Assembly: GCA_022749755.1 (NCBI GenBank)
Contig: CM040447.1
Coordinates: 14,178,087 to 14,242,086, forward strand
Reading direction: 5' to 3'
Source: Azadirachta indica
Taxonomy: Eukaryota; Streptophyta; Magnoliopsida; Sapindales; Meliaceae
DNA: 64,000 bases
In this document: positions 47,596 to 59,800 of the stretch, one piece after another
Position numbering within the stretch: position 1 is the first letter of the stretch
Layout of the letters: the number at the start of each line of letters is the position of its first letter
Made by a program: the position numbers and the translations under genes
The notes under the pieces: model-generated
Told to the model about the DNA's origin: nothing
Database searches by the model: none
What the model saw: the letters and a program-made list of their open reading frames with translations, nothing else

Positions 47596-50500
47596 AGAGC
47601 GAGAGGGCGTGAATTATTGGTTTGAAACTGTGAATATGCTTGTGTGATCGCTGTTCATTTTTACCTTAATTGTGTGCATTGGTTGACATTATTAATCCGC
47701 AGAATAATTCAACTGTTACAGCAATTAGGGCATCCTGATGACTACGCTATGCCGGTAAAAGTTAAAGAAGAAATTAAAGGGAGATAACGATGCTAAAATA
47801 ATGCGGCTAAACATGCAATTGGTGGTTCCTGATTGGTTGAAAGTACTTTAATCTGTACACGTCTACTGAAAAATATATAAATACACGTGGAAGAAACGAG
47901 GGTGGATAGGATTTGTGGTCCCGCGAATCAATGTGTGAGTTTGTGACACGCGTGCAAGTTTTATGGTTGCTCCCCATGTGACTTTCCTTCTCATGCAAGA
48001 AGCCTAGCCTTTCTTACATTCTCAATGCAGGTTTTGGCTTCGATTTTAGCCATATGTATGTATTAAGCCAGCCGGCTCCGCTTCCATTCTTTCCAAGCTT
48101 TTAGAATTCTTTCCCTAGTCCTCTTTTCGGGTAAAGAGCGGTCTTTTAAAACCTTAATTAATCAGGTAACCAAATCAGAATTGGGTTAGGTTGTCTAGCT
48201 TGCTTCGCTTGAACTATTCAAACAACGGGGTAATTGCAATTGAGACTTCCAATAGCGAATTTGTTAAATGTGACAAAAAAAAAAACATAAATAAATATTT
48301 TGTAACTTTAATATTATTACTGTCGCTCTAATGTAATCAAGTTGACCCAGACTCGTCTTAGTCTTCGTCTTGTAATGGGTTTTAATTCTTTATTCAAACT
48401 TCTTCCCCCTTAAAAAGAAAAAGCGACTCATATCGGCAGTCTCTAAAATGCCCCCTAAGCAAGATCATATGTATAATTGAAAATATTATTGGAATTAAGC
48501 GGAGCTGTCTCTTAAATCAAGTTGTTCCTACAAGCACAAATTATGGATGCCACTAATTGTACGATTTTGGAGGCTTCGTCTGAAGAGTTCATATAATTTG
48601 CATTAAGCTCTTAACGTTTAACCCTTTTTGGTGTCTGTCTTGCAATGCCTAACCCTTATGTTCTTTTTAACTTTTACTATTATTCTTACACAGGAGCAAC
48701 AATTATGAATTATGTATCTATGCACGAGACTGTGTGCAATGATTTCATAGTCAACTAAATATTTTCATTCTTTCTTCCGGGTACATTAATTGCAATTACT
48801 AGATATTCCCTTAATTTTAATTATAATTTACATAATTTTCATTAAAAATTTCAACGTATGAGTTATGTAGTAATTTTGTAAAAAAAGATTAAAAATTATG
48901 ACTTACAAAATTCAACAAACAATTTTAAAAATTTGACGAAAAACTTTATTATAAAAGGAAGATTAGCTCTTCATTCTTCAAGCCTTTTATGAGTGGGTTG
49001 ATTTCACTTGATTAGCAGTTAAGCACTCTCTTCGGTAAATAAATAAATAAATCGGGAAAGTTTTGGGGCCACATGCCACGTGGCTTCAATCCAATGGGTT
49101 GAATATCCTTATCTGACAATTATACGCTGCACACAAAAAGTTTTTTCTTTTTCGAGTAAAAGGTTAATGGATGGGAAACCCACACCTTTTTCCTTTTCTT
49201 TTCTTAATTTTTTCAGGTTTATACAATAATTTTTAGAGTAATTTAACCTTTCAATTAATTATTTAAAACTTTTATTTCAAGTAATTTGAATTCATCAATT
49301 TATTAGTAAAATAATATAAAGAGACAAAATGATTGAGAATAAATTATTTTAAAAATTAAATTGAAGTATAATAATAATTTTTGTAAAAAAAAAAAAGACT
49401 TTTATTGAGTGCCTAATATATTTAATTTAATACATACATGTATTTGTATAATTATTGCAAATGCCTAAGTGCATTTACAATTCGTACGGATGGAAACTTT
49501 TTTCATCGATATATGTTTAAAATAATATCTTTTGTCAACATAAAATATTTGAATTTAGTTGATAATTGTATGTGATTATAAAAAGTATATAACCCTTAAA
49601 TTTTACTATCACTGTAAAAATGAAGTTTAATTATTTTTTATCAGCGGCGCGTTTGGATCATTCTTCGGTCCCCTCTTTGTACGTGCAAATTCTATGAAAA
49701 AATATACAATCATTACTCGTTAGAATTCTTGTGTCCAATAAAAATAACAAATTCATCAAGTAATTAATTAATTAGGAATGATGATAATTCTAATTAATAT
49801 TGTCTTTTATCATAAAATATAAAGTTGTACTCTCATGAGAGCTATAAAAGGGTTTAAATTGACCCAGCTTAGAGTTTATGGGTGGGAGGGGAGGCCACGG
49901 TCCTTAAAAAATTAGTGTGTCCTAAAGGGGGATTTAAGTGAAAAACAAGACGTCAACAATGACGATATCATTCACATCACTGGACTAGGGCCCTCACCTC
50001 ATGTAAGTGTAACAACCGACGACCTCACCTCACTAAAGACATGTCGCTCTTCCATTTAAATAATGAATTAGGATTTGCACCATTTGAGTGCTTCACTTTT
50101 TCCTTTTCTCTGAAGAAACAAATATGTAAGTTCTATTCCCTCCTCTCCCCCCTCTAACCCCTCTCCCCAACCCCAACAACCCAAAAAAAAAAAATAAAAA
50201 AAAAAATAAAATGAAGATCCAATTTTAAATTTACATTGTTGAATTAAATCTTGTCAATATATGAAACTAGTAGTACCATTAAAAATGTGAGATCCACCAA
50301 ATCTAACATGATTTGGCAAAATTTTACAATTTCACCGTTTCTGTCTCGAGCCACGGATTAGCTACAGACATAGATAGAAGGGTTAAAGCCGTATTAGCTA
50401 GGCTAAGCTAAAGAGTAAAGACTGACTGACTAATCACGAAAGGGAGCTGTGAGACGAGAGCGGCTTGGCTACTAATACTACCACCCAATTGGACAACAAA

Positions 50501-51319
50501 AGTGTGGTTATTACTTAATTAGATGTTCAAATCCAGAGGCCAACCGTACTAATTTGTTTATTAATATCAAGGTGGTCAGGCTCGGGATCCCAAAGCCAAC
50601 CCCAGCCCTACCCCTGTATCATCCACAATTACGAAAATTTTGTCTATGCCCCTCTCTTCCTTTCTTAATTACCTGTTTGGGAAAGCCTAATTTACCCTAC
50701 CATTACCCTAGTCTCACTCCCGTGGATAAGCAAATCAAGTGAAGATTCATGCTTTCGTAAAGTAGGAGAGATGAAGAAACCAATTCACCCCTAATTAACC
50801 CTAAGCATTTTCGTGATATATATATTCACTCTCATTAATTAATTTACTACGACATGACATACAATGTATATGGTCTTTCTAATACATTACTCAATCATAA
50901 AAAATTATGTTAAAACTTTTTGTTATTTTACAAATTCTTTTTGAAAATTTATTCAAGTGTAGACAATTGTATGCAATTAAAACTCTGTATATTTTATATA
51001 TAATATTATACATATTTTAAAGTTGAAGTAATGTTTTTTAAAAACTATATATTGTCATCATAACAAAAAATTGATTAAAATGAAGATATAACTTTAATTA
51101 ATTTGTTAGCTGTAGAGTAAAGATTAGACAATAATTTAAGGTAATCCTGTCATGTTAACATAAGTCATGTTTTGGTTTAATCAAACAATTAAGTATGGTG
51201 ACGCAACTTTTGTCACACATCATGATTGCTTTTAGTGGATGGCATAGATGAAATTTTCCCAAAAAATGAAGCTCATTTACACAAGAGAGAGTTAGTCTCA
51301 TGAGTCATACTCAAAAACA

Positions 51320-51329
51320 CTATAAATTA
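51320..51329 (+). promoter_or_regulatory. Probable TATA box of the HD-Zip gene
   Basis: CTATAAATTA lies about 108 bases before the ATG at 51428. It matches the plant TATA consensus well and fits a leader of roughly 75 bases. Confidence 0.6.
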
Positions 51330-51427
51330 AGGACCCGTCTTCTTCGAAAACTCACACTTCTCGAGCAGAGAACATTACTATATTTGTGAGTTTAGAGATA
51401 AGAGTTTTTGAGAGAAAAGTTGTGAGA

Positions 51428-53006
51428 ATGATCATAACCAACAGTATGAATCATCAGGCTGAAGCAGATAACAAAAATATGGTACTCCTTTCCCAGTATT
51501 ACTCTCCTAGTTTTTTCACTGCTACTGCTGGAATGGTTCCTCAACAAGGTTTGTTTCCTAAAGCGCTAAAACTTCCTTTTTTTTCCTCCATTTTTGCATA
51601 TTTAGACGTTGAATTTTATTTATCTGTTGTTGATATCATATCATTCCATGATGTTCTAGGGGAGGCCTCCGACACAAAGCCGAAACGCAGGCAGCGGAAG
51701 AAAAACGGTGGAGATCATAACGCCTCCTGCCTGACTGGGCTCAAGAAGAGAAAGCTCACCGTTGAACAAGCTCAGCTGCTGGAGATGCATTTTGGCAACG
51801 AACACAAATTGGAATCTGACAGGAAGGACAAGCTGGCTTCAGAGCTTGGTCTGCATCCCCGTCAGGTTGCTGTCTGGTTTCAGAACCGGAGGGCACGTGA
51901 CAAAACTAAAAAGATTGAGGAGAGCTATGCTAGCTTGAAGACCGCCCATGAAAATGTCGTGGTTGAGAAAGGCCGTCTCGAGTCTCAGGTAAATCTAGCT
52001 TAAAGCCTGTTATATTTCTCTCAGAATAACATCTGATAACCTGTTGTTGAATTAAGTTTCCAGCTAAATATTCTTCTGGTTTATCCAGTAATTAATTAAT
52101 TAATTAATCAAGGTTCAACAAACAGATTTCAGATTTCTTACTCAACATGCTAGCTAATTAATAGTATTTTATTTCCGAAAGCCATATGGTGGTGCCGCTG
52201 TTTCCGTTATTTATGACCCTTTCTTGATGACTAATTGAGTTATTTTAAAGAAAATTATGAAACTGAGTTAAAATGCTTTCATTCTACCTTAATAAAAAAG
52301 GACAAGATGTTAGATGCCTACCGTATTTGAACGTGTATGAATGAGCTCTGGGCTCGAAGAAAGCCATGCCATTCTGTTGGGTAATTAATAATCATAGTAT
52401 AATAATATTAACATGTAGGAAATGTGGAAAAAAAAATTGACATGGAACAGAATACTTGCCACCTCATTTGACACAGCAAAAAGCACCCCATATGGCTTAA
52501 ACATGCACGATGATCCGTACAAAATACAACGTTGTTAATTGTTAAAGTTAGCTGTGTCTTGGGCTTGAACGAGGTCCACTCTGGGGAGCAACAACAACAA
52601 ATGTTGTAACTTGCACCCACGTGAGAAGAGGATTGCTCCTCAAAAATTAAAAACATACTTGACAGTTCTTTCGTCTTTGATTTTATTTTATCCCAGTTTA
52701 TGTCATTAATTAAGTTTAATCCAAAATTTGCAGGTGGCGAAGCTGAAAGAGAAGCTTTCAGATGCTGAGAAGGAGATCCAGAGGCTGACACAGCTCTACG
52801 ATGCTGTTTCAGTGAACAGTACCCTGAATCCCACAGTCGCAATGGAAATGGAAACCGTGAACTCACCATTCGCCAGTGTCGACTCATCGTTCGCCAACTC
52901 GAACTCAACATTCACGGGGTATGTTGGTTATGAGGAACTCCACTATTTGGCGGAACAGAATTTCATAACCGCCGTGGAATGGATGTTAAGCAACACGCAA
53001 CGCTAA
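51428..53006 (+). CDS. HD-Zip class I transcription factor, HB21/HB40/HB53 clade, 240 aa
   Basis: This is a nuclear DNA-binding factor that dimerises through a leucine zipper and binds pseudo-palindromic CAATNATTG sites. The Arabidopsis relatives act in ABA-linked axillary bud dormancy and root responses. Exons 51428-51548, 51660-51988 and 52734-53006 join in phase. A basic stretch ([10 protein letters not shown], 47-56) precedes the homeodomain at about 68-124, with [16 protein letters not shown] and helix 3 [11 protein letters not shown]. The zipper follows ([18 protein letters not shown], then [15 protein letters not shown]), and the tail ends in an aromatic/acidic segment with EWMLSN. Start at 51428 gives [10 protein letters not shown]; the second ATG at 51446 (MNHQ) matches the usual clade start and may be the real one. 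The residue after RAR is Asp121 instead of the near-invariant Trp. The other helix 3 DNA-contact residues are present. Confidence 0.94.
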
Positions 53007-56000
53007 TTATCTATTATTAAGGGAGACAGGTTTGAATTAGGAAGCGTGTGTGTAGATATATAATGACTATCTTCTTATAATTAGCATCCTGGGATGGATG
53101 TAGGTTTGTCCACTTAGCTAGCATAGGCTTCTAGTGTGTGCTTGTTTGCACTAGAAATGGTAATGCCATTGGCTAAATAACTTTGTGCCTCGCTTGGAAG
53201 AAAGGGAGGAAGGAAGGAAGGAAGGAAGGAAGGAATGAGGGAAGCTAGGATGAGATCTCCATCGGTACATGTTGTTACTTAATTAAAATGTAATTTTGTG
53301 GTTGTGAAACATATATAAATATATATATATCTATATCTATATCTATATCTATATATATCTATATATATATATATATATATAAATATTATCAATAAAGAAC
53401 ATGGTATCTAGTCTCTCTCTGTGCTTTAATTTTCCCGTCAGAAAGGAAATATAAGATAATGGTGAAATTAAGAAAATTAACGAAAATGACTTATAGCAAA
53501 GCAGAATATATATATATATATATGTGGGATATAATTAATTGCCGATTACAAATAAGAAGACAGGTTAGCCTTAATTAACCTACTCTGTTTAACTCAATAA
53601 TACAGGATAAGAAGCATTCATTTCGGGAAACTTTTATGTACACCTTTATCTTAAAAGCAAATATGAGACTCTATCGATTGATCGATCGATCAGATGATTG
53701 AATTCTATCATAAAAAATATTGTGGTTAGGTGGCAATTACTTTGTGTCTTCATCAGCCTTACTGTCTCTCTTCTTTAATTAGAAACCTCTCTTATCCTGT
53801 GGCCCTCAAGAAACTTTCTGTTTCTAATCATAATGATTTCACCTGCTGTGCACATTTACTTAATTCTGTACATTTGTAAATTACAATCATACGTCTATGC
53901 ACCAAATTGATTTTGTTGGAGTTTTATAGATATAGAACTATAAGATATATAATAAAGCATGATTACATTGAGTCATCTATAGCTTTTAATTTCGTTTTAC
54001 GTACTTCCATAATCCTTTCATGTAAAATTTACCGAGCCGTTTAAGGTACAGATCCCTATATATTATAATTCTTAATTTTTGGACTTCAATTATTACAGGT
54101 CACCAATAAATTGTTAAGCATTATCAACCAATTAACAATAAAAAAAAAAAAATAGATGATGCATATGTACATAAATTAAATTTTTATTTTTATAAGTTCG
54201 TTAAATTTTTACCATATACCTCCTTGGTTCTTCTTTACCTCTAACCTTCAGGAGTTCAATTATCTATATATAAAAAATCTTTGTGAGGGTAAAATATTTT
54301 GTATATTTGGAGTTGATTGAAAGTGCCCATATATTTGTACATTAAAATATTCTCCATATATTTAGATTTGATTAGGGAAGACATACCATTTTTTATTTTA
54401 ACCATCATCTTTTGCCCCTTTACGTTGTTTATTTTAACATCAGTTTTCTGTTTCATCAAGTTCTTTTTTTATTTTTGATTTTAACCTCTATTTTTTAATA
54501 AATTTAATTGGATGAGATGGACAATTTTTAGTGTCAGTTATCATTAACGCTGTGCTTTCTTCGTTAATTATTTTACATACGCGCGCAAACTCACACGCAC
54601 ACGTGTACATGTGCACATGCACCCGCACCCGCACTCACCTACGTTTGTATTTATTTTTATTCATGATATACATTAACTATTTCATAGTTATTACTGCAGA
54701 TAAAATTGTTCCCACCCACTAATAATTTGGAAATTATTTTTTTTCCATATATTTAACATAAAATTATCCAAATTATACTTCATTATATTCCCCTTTTTGC
54801 CAATTTGAATAATGGAGAACGTTACCCATCCTATAGTAAAACCCTCTCCTTAAGAAGGGTAGATTTACAAATAAAGCTTTAATTAAGTTTATGCATAAGG
54901 CGACTTTTGACTAACTTATCAGCAATAAAAAATAAAAATAAAAAAAGAAAAAGAAAAAGAAAAATGTAGCTGACTTTAGTATATTGGATTAAATAAAATA
55001 TTACTTTATTTATGATAATGAAGAAGTAGATACGCTTTGACGAGAGATATCACTGGGATAAGCATAAGATAACTTGAAATCTTGTCAAGTGAGGCACGAC
55101 AAATAGCATCTCAAAAATTTGGTTTCCGGTATGCCATCATTTCATTTGCATCGCGCAGCCAAGCGGGTTTCTTCAAAACCGCTTTTAGTTTTAATGGAAT
55201 GCCGTGTAATTGCAAAAATCCAAAAAATAAAAATAAAAATAAAAATAAATAAATAAATACCTAAAAATTAAACGAAACATAGGTGAAAGAAATAAGTGGG
55301 ACAGTTAAAAAATTGGGATAGAGATTATGATGCGATTTTGTTGCATAAAAATGGTAAAAAAACATTACACATAAGCATGTTATCCTATGATCAATCTTCG
55401 ACTAAAATGGTTGAGGGTGTCCTCGATACACACATTAGTCAAAAGTTTGAAGAGATCACAACCCAAATTCTTCCCATATTTGTGGAATCAAGCGGCACTT
55501 AATAGTGCTCTGCTTTATGCGTTGGCATACCATAGTAGGAACCATCTGTGTCTTTTAACATCAGGTTATCATAGTGGAAGCACATGCTGATGAAAAGCAG
55601 CACACCCCATGCCATTTGAGATTATCACAGCCATTTACTCTATTTCTTATACAATTGTGACAGCATTTAGGCCCTATCATCTCTTGCTTAATTGCCCAAT
55701 TGCACACAAGAAACACATTAATTATTGGATAAGAACAAGCCCATTTTGATTTGTAAGGCCGTGCCTATTATTTGGTGCACTTCGTTTAACAATATGACTT
55801 CTAAACAATACCAATAAAAAAGATCAAAGAGATGATATCACGTGGGATCATGGAATATTCATCTTGACAAGAAATTATAGGCTGGGGGTATAGCGGAACA
55901 ATGAGAATGTATTAATTGTTTGTTGGACAGAAGACTTATACATACATATACCCAATTCCTTTTTGGGTATGATGTAAACAACTATTTTCTTAAATTTTTT

Positions 56001-56862
56001 TTTTTTATCATATGGTAAATTTTTAATTTTCTTCTTTAAGAAAGTATTGGGTTCTTTTAACTTCATCCAAAGAAATTAATTTTATTCCAGTTTAATCAAT
56101 TTTTGATAAATTTAACATTTTGCAAATATATAAAATATTTAGAGTTGAATATTTCATTCTCTTTCCTCTTTTTATTTCGTACCTTGATGCCTTTCGATGA
56201 CATGAATTCTTAATAACTACAATAAACACAATGGTATAAATGTGTCACATCGAACAAAATAATTTGCTTTATAAGGCTAAGAGGACATGCTAATTTTTGA
56301 AACCTATACATTTACTGATGCCATATTTGGTTGAATTATTACCATATATTAATATGGAAGTCCAATTCTGTGCCATAATTCACATGTACAATTGGCAACA
56401 AGTTCACTTTTACTGCTAGAATTTAATACGGTGGTCCACACTCCAAAACATTGCTTATTTTCTCTAAATTATATATCATTTCAATTAACCAAACTTAATG
56501 GCCTCCATATTCTTGGTTCCAATCCAATTAACCAATTATAATGAGAGTTTTACATCTTGATTATCATTAAATGACTAATTTAACCCTGCAATTGTCCCAC
56601 ATAATTTGTATAACATTACCGCAAATTGCCACCTAATTAGAGAAACTCACTTTACTTTATAGCGCGACCTTACCATAAGACAACTAAATTAACCTTTTAA
56701 TTAAGGTAATTAATGAAATATCTATATTTGTGCCAACAAATAAATAATTAATTTAATTTACTTTCCATAGTTTTCCCTCTCTTTTTAAATATGCACAACT
56801 CCTAGTTCCGATTTTTCTTGCTTGCAGAACTCTGTGTTTCATTTCTTCACAAAGTTCCAGTA
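53007..56862. other. Intergenic DNA between HD-Zip and kinase genes
   Basis: No gene is supported. The first 400 bases are the HD-Zip 3' region with repeats. The remainder is AT-rich with an alternating CA/CG stretch at 54585-54640, AAAAAT/AAAT repeats at about 55222-55259 and a poly-T run near 55997. A frame at 55296-55502 shows no recognisable domain. Kinase promoter DNA occupies the end. Confidence 0.5.
53205..53385 (+). repeat. (GGAA)n and (TATATC)n simple repeats in the HD-Zip 3' flank
   Basis: About six GGAA units lie at 53211-53235, followed 80 bases later by TATATC hexamers and a TA tract at about 53311-53381. They are 200-380 bases past the HD-Zip stop codon, so they may lie within or just beyond the 3' UTR. 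AATAAAGAA just after the TA tract could act as a polyadenylation signal. Confidence 0.75.
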
Positions 56863-59800
56863 ATGGCGGAACGTTTTGTAAACGAAGAAGACGAGTTGTT
56901 CGAACTGTCATTTCCTCGCTACCCAAGCGACCTTTTCTGGCCACGCACGCCAATGTACGATGCTGATGATGACGACGACGACGAGGAGGACGAGGAGGAA
57001 TTTGTTTTCAACATTGATCAGAGCTTGCTTGTTGATCCTCGCCGTGTTTTGTTCGAGAAAATGATCGGTGAAGGGTCTTACTCCATCGTTTATAAAGGAT
57101 TGTGGGTTTCTAGCTCTTCTGTCTTTCTTCTTGCTTTCTTGATTTTGTTTCATGATGATCGGGTTGATGAATTGATCACATTGTGTGCATGCATGTTCTT
57201 GACTTTTCATGCTTCCTTACTCGGTCCTCTAGATTGTTTTGTTTATTCCTTTGTTTTTGATTTAGGACTTATTTTAGTATTAGAATTGTGGGGTTTTCTC
57301 GTAATGCTAAACCCTTTAAGGGTTTAGGATCGTGAATGAGTTCTTTGAGTTTGGTGGTTAGGGTGTTATACTTGTTCAATGGAAGATATTAAACCCTTGT
57401 GAAATTATGGGTCAGTGTAATGATCAACCCTTTTGTGTTGTAAAGTGACAAGTGGGTTCTCTTTGTTTAGGGTCTCTGGGTATTGTAATAGAAGTTTCAT
57501 TTACTTGATGTGAAGCTGGTGATGGCAATTTCTTTTGTTGCTTATGGAGAAAGAATTTCGTGTTGATTCACCAAGGGGAAGAAGCAGAAGAAATTCTGTC
57601 CTATTGCTTATTTTAGCTCGTTATAAAATTAATTGCTTTGAACTTTATTAAACCAGAATCAAATTAGTTCTTAATGCAAGTGTTTGTACGCATTTGTGCA
57701 CAGGAATGTAGAATAATAATCATGAAGTGCTTTTGTAAGTTTAATTTAAATCTGTATATATGCATTACCAAACATAAAAATTGCGATCACATTGATGAAT
57801 GCTACCTTATGGGAATAATTTTGGGGCTGGAACTTGACTGATTGATCCAAGGTCCACGTGGCCGCATTAGAGTTCCTTTATCATAGCATTGTAGGATTGT
57901 AAATTTTCCGTCTACGGGGGGTTCAAGTTTGATTATGATTGATCAACAACCAGCATAGCTTTACTTTGTTTTTTGGCAAAATTCCATGTCAATAGTGAGC
58001 TGCGTATTTAATGTCTCTCATGATATTTGTGTGCCTTTTACAAGTATGGGAGGTTGCAAGTTAGTTGAAGAAATCACCGTAGAAAATCAGATTTGGAGAG
58101 AGCATATATAATCAACAAGTTCAGGGCTTTTGCAAAGCTAAGGAAACACTAGAAGAACAATGTTAACTCAGGACTGGTTCATTTTTCTTTCTTTGACAAA
58201 TCATCCATAGAAAGGCAATATAATAAGAATTATTCAATACACAGTGGAGTAGTTTTGGAGGAACTTTAAAGTGGGAGGGAGTAAACTGAGAGAAGCTAAT
58301 GCAGTGGTGATATGCTGGGGTATTTCAGCAGTTAACATGTATGCCCATCTTCAGTTTAAAAAAAAAAAAAAAGAATGAGTGACTACAGTCATTCATGTTT
58401 GCTCAAAAAGAATGGCCAGTAAAGAAAAATGAGCAGTCATCATGGCAGGGACATCAAAATGAATGATTGCCAAATCAAGAGAGAAAAACTTTAGATATAG
58501 GTTTAATTACTCAAAGTTGTAGGTGGCATCACTGGAGCTCAAGTTGAGGTAAGTTGTAAAAGTTAACTCAGTCATGTGCAACAAGATCAACAATTACATA
58601 GATAAGAACTAAAGAATAATACAAGGTTAAATAAAAATTAAGGTTGGTTAATATGAGTGCAAGTTGATGCTGCAAAAGTTACATAGTAGATAATTTTAGT
58701 GTGGCTCTGGTGGGAGCAAAGTAGCAAGAGAATATCTTGAATTGCATTGTTTAGCAAAGTCTTCCTAGCCTTGAATGTTTCTGAAAACACAAACAAGACC
58801 TTTGCATTCACTATTGCAGCAGTAACGATAAAGGGCAGAAAGTAGGAACATTAAACTTTTTTCCTGTCCAAGACTTCCAACTGAACATAGTAACCTTCAA
58901 TAAACATTTTAAGTTGCAGGCAAATTTGATTGAATGTCAATTTTGCATGTATTCTTTTTAGATGCTTCCTTAAACATAATCAATCTTGAATAATATTCTG
59001 TGTTATAATTTAAAAATTTACATTCTGAATATTTTATATTGATGCTTACCGGATTATGGTGTTAGTTATGAATCCAAGCCTGTTGCTGTGAAGTTGATAC
59101 AACCGTCCAATGCATTGGCTGTGAGTCGTGAACATAAAGCAAAATTTCAGAGGGAGGTCACACTGCTATCCAGGATGAAACATGATAACATTTTGATGGT
59201 ATTCTACTTTATTTTTAAGTTCATGAATGCATATGTTGTTTCCAGTTTTTCATATTTATTCTCTTTCAAATATGCTAATTGACCAGAGATAATGGTACAG
59301 AAACATGTGCAATAAGCTCTGTTGGATTTTCTTTCTAAGCTACCAATTTCTCTAAAATGTGTATATTGGTAAAAGCAAACAATGAACTATATTTTCTACC
59401 TTTGATGGTCTACAGGGTTATCTCTTCCTTGCTAAGCTCATCTCCCTCGGGCCTGAATTAGTTTTAACAATTTGACAGCTTAAAGTGTTCTATAAAGCAA
59501 TCTTGTCCAGTATAAGGACTACTATTAACTTTACATGCTGATAATCTTTCAAAACCATAGGAATACAATCTCTTAAAAATTATTAATAAACATAATTATG
59601 CATTTAGATGCTCCTGTCTCTGGCTGCTTTAACTGTTCATTTCTAAGCAGACTACTTCAGAATCTCTTTATAGAGATAGTGCGAAGCCCTTAATATACCT
59701 ATAGTTGGAAAATGAATCATGGAATCTTTGGTATGTGAATCTGCAAAAACACAACAGGAATTATATAGCTTTCCTTGTTTATACATCCCATGTTATCTGT

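Larger units (their letters stand above)
42558..51427. other. 8.9-kb intergenic region between divergent FQR1-like and HD-Zip genes
   Basis: No gene can be supported. 42558-43200 is fairly GC-rich promoter DNA of the quinone reductase gene; a 156-codon open frame there (42728-43198, +) has no known domain. The rest is AT-rich with a (GA)23 tract, an (ATCAG)5 tract, a CGCG palindrome and G-box-like ACACGTGT motifs near 44421 and 47326. CTATATATACG at about 46943 resembles a TATA box, but no coding gene follows. The last kilobase is the likely HD-Zip promoter. Confidence 0.5.

Noticed and set aside
51549..51659. Reading the HD-Zip first intron as coding, since it stays open
   Set aside because: The 111-nt stretch is a multiple of three with no stop, but it is T-rich, codes an out-of-place hydrophobic segment, and has good GT and AG ends; removing it gives [15 protein letters not shown], the clade's usual arrangement.
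52408..52911. 167-codon minus-strand frame
   Set aside because: It is antisense to the HD-Zip last exon and intron; the sense strand carries the conserved zipper code.
55296..55590. Two overlapping 67-68-codon frames
   Set aside because: No recognisable family and no supporting gene structure; could be an old transposon scrap but nothing specific supports it.
57102..57327. Extension of the kinase first exon to a stop at 57327
   Set aside because: This reads through the GTGGGT donor; the added residues are hydrophobic and not kinase-like, while splicing at 57102 restores the kinase domain in phase with the exon at 59066.
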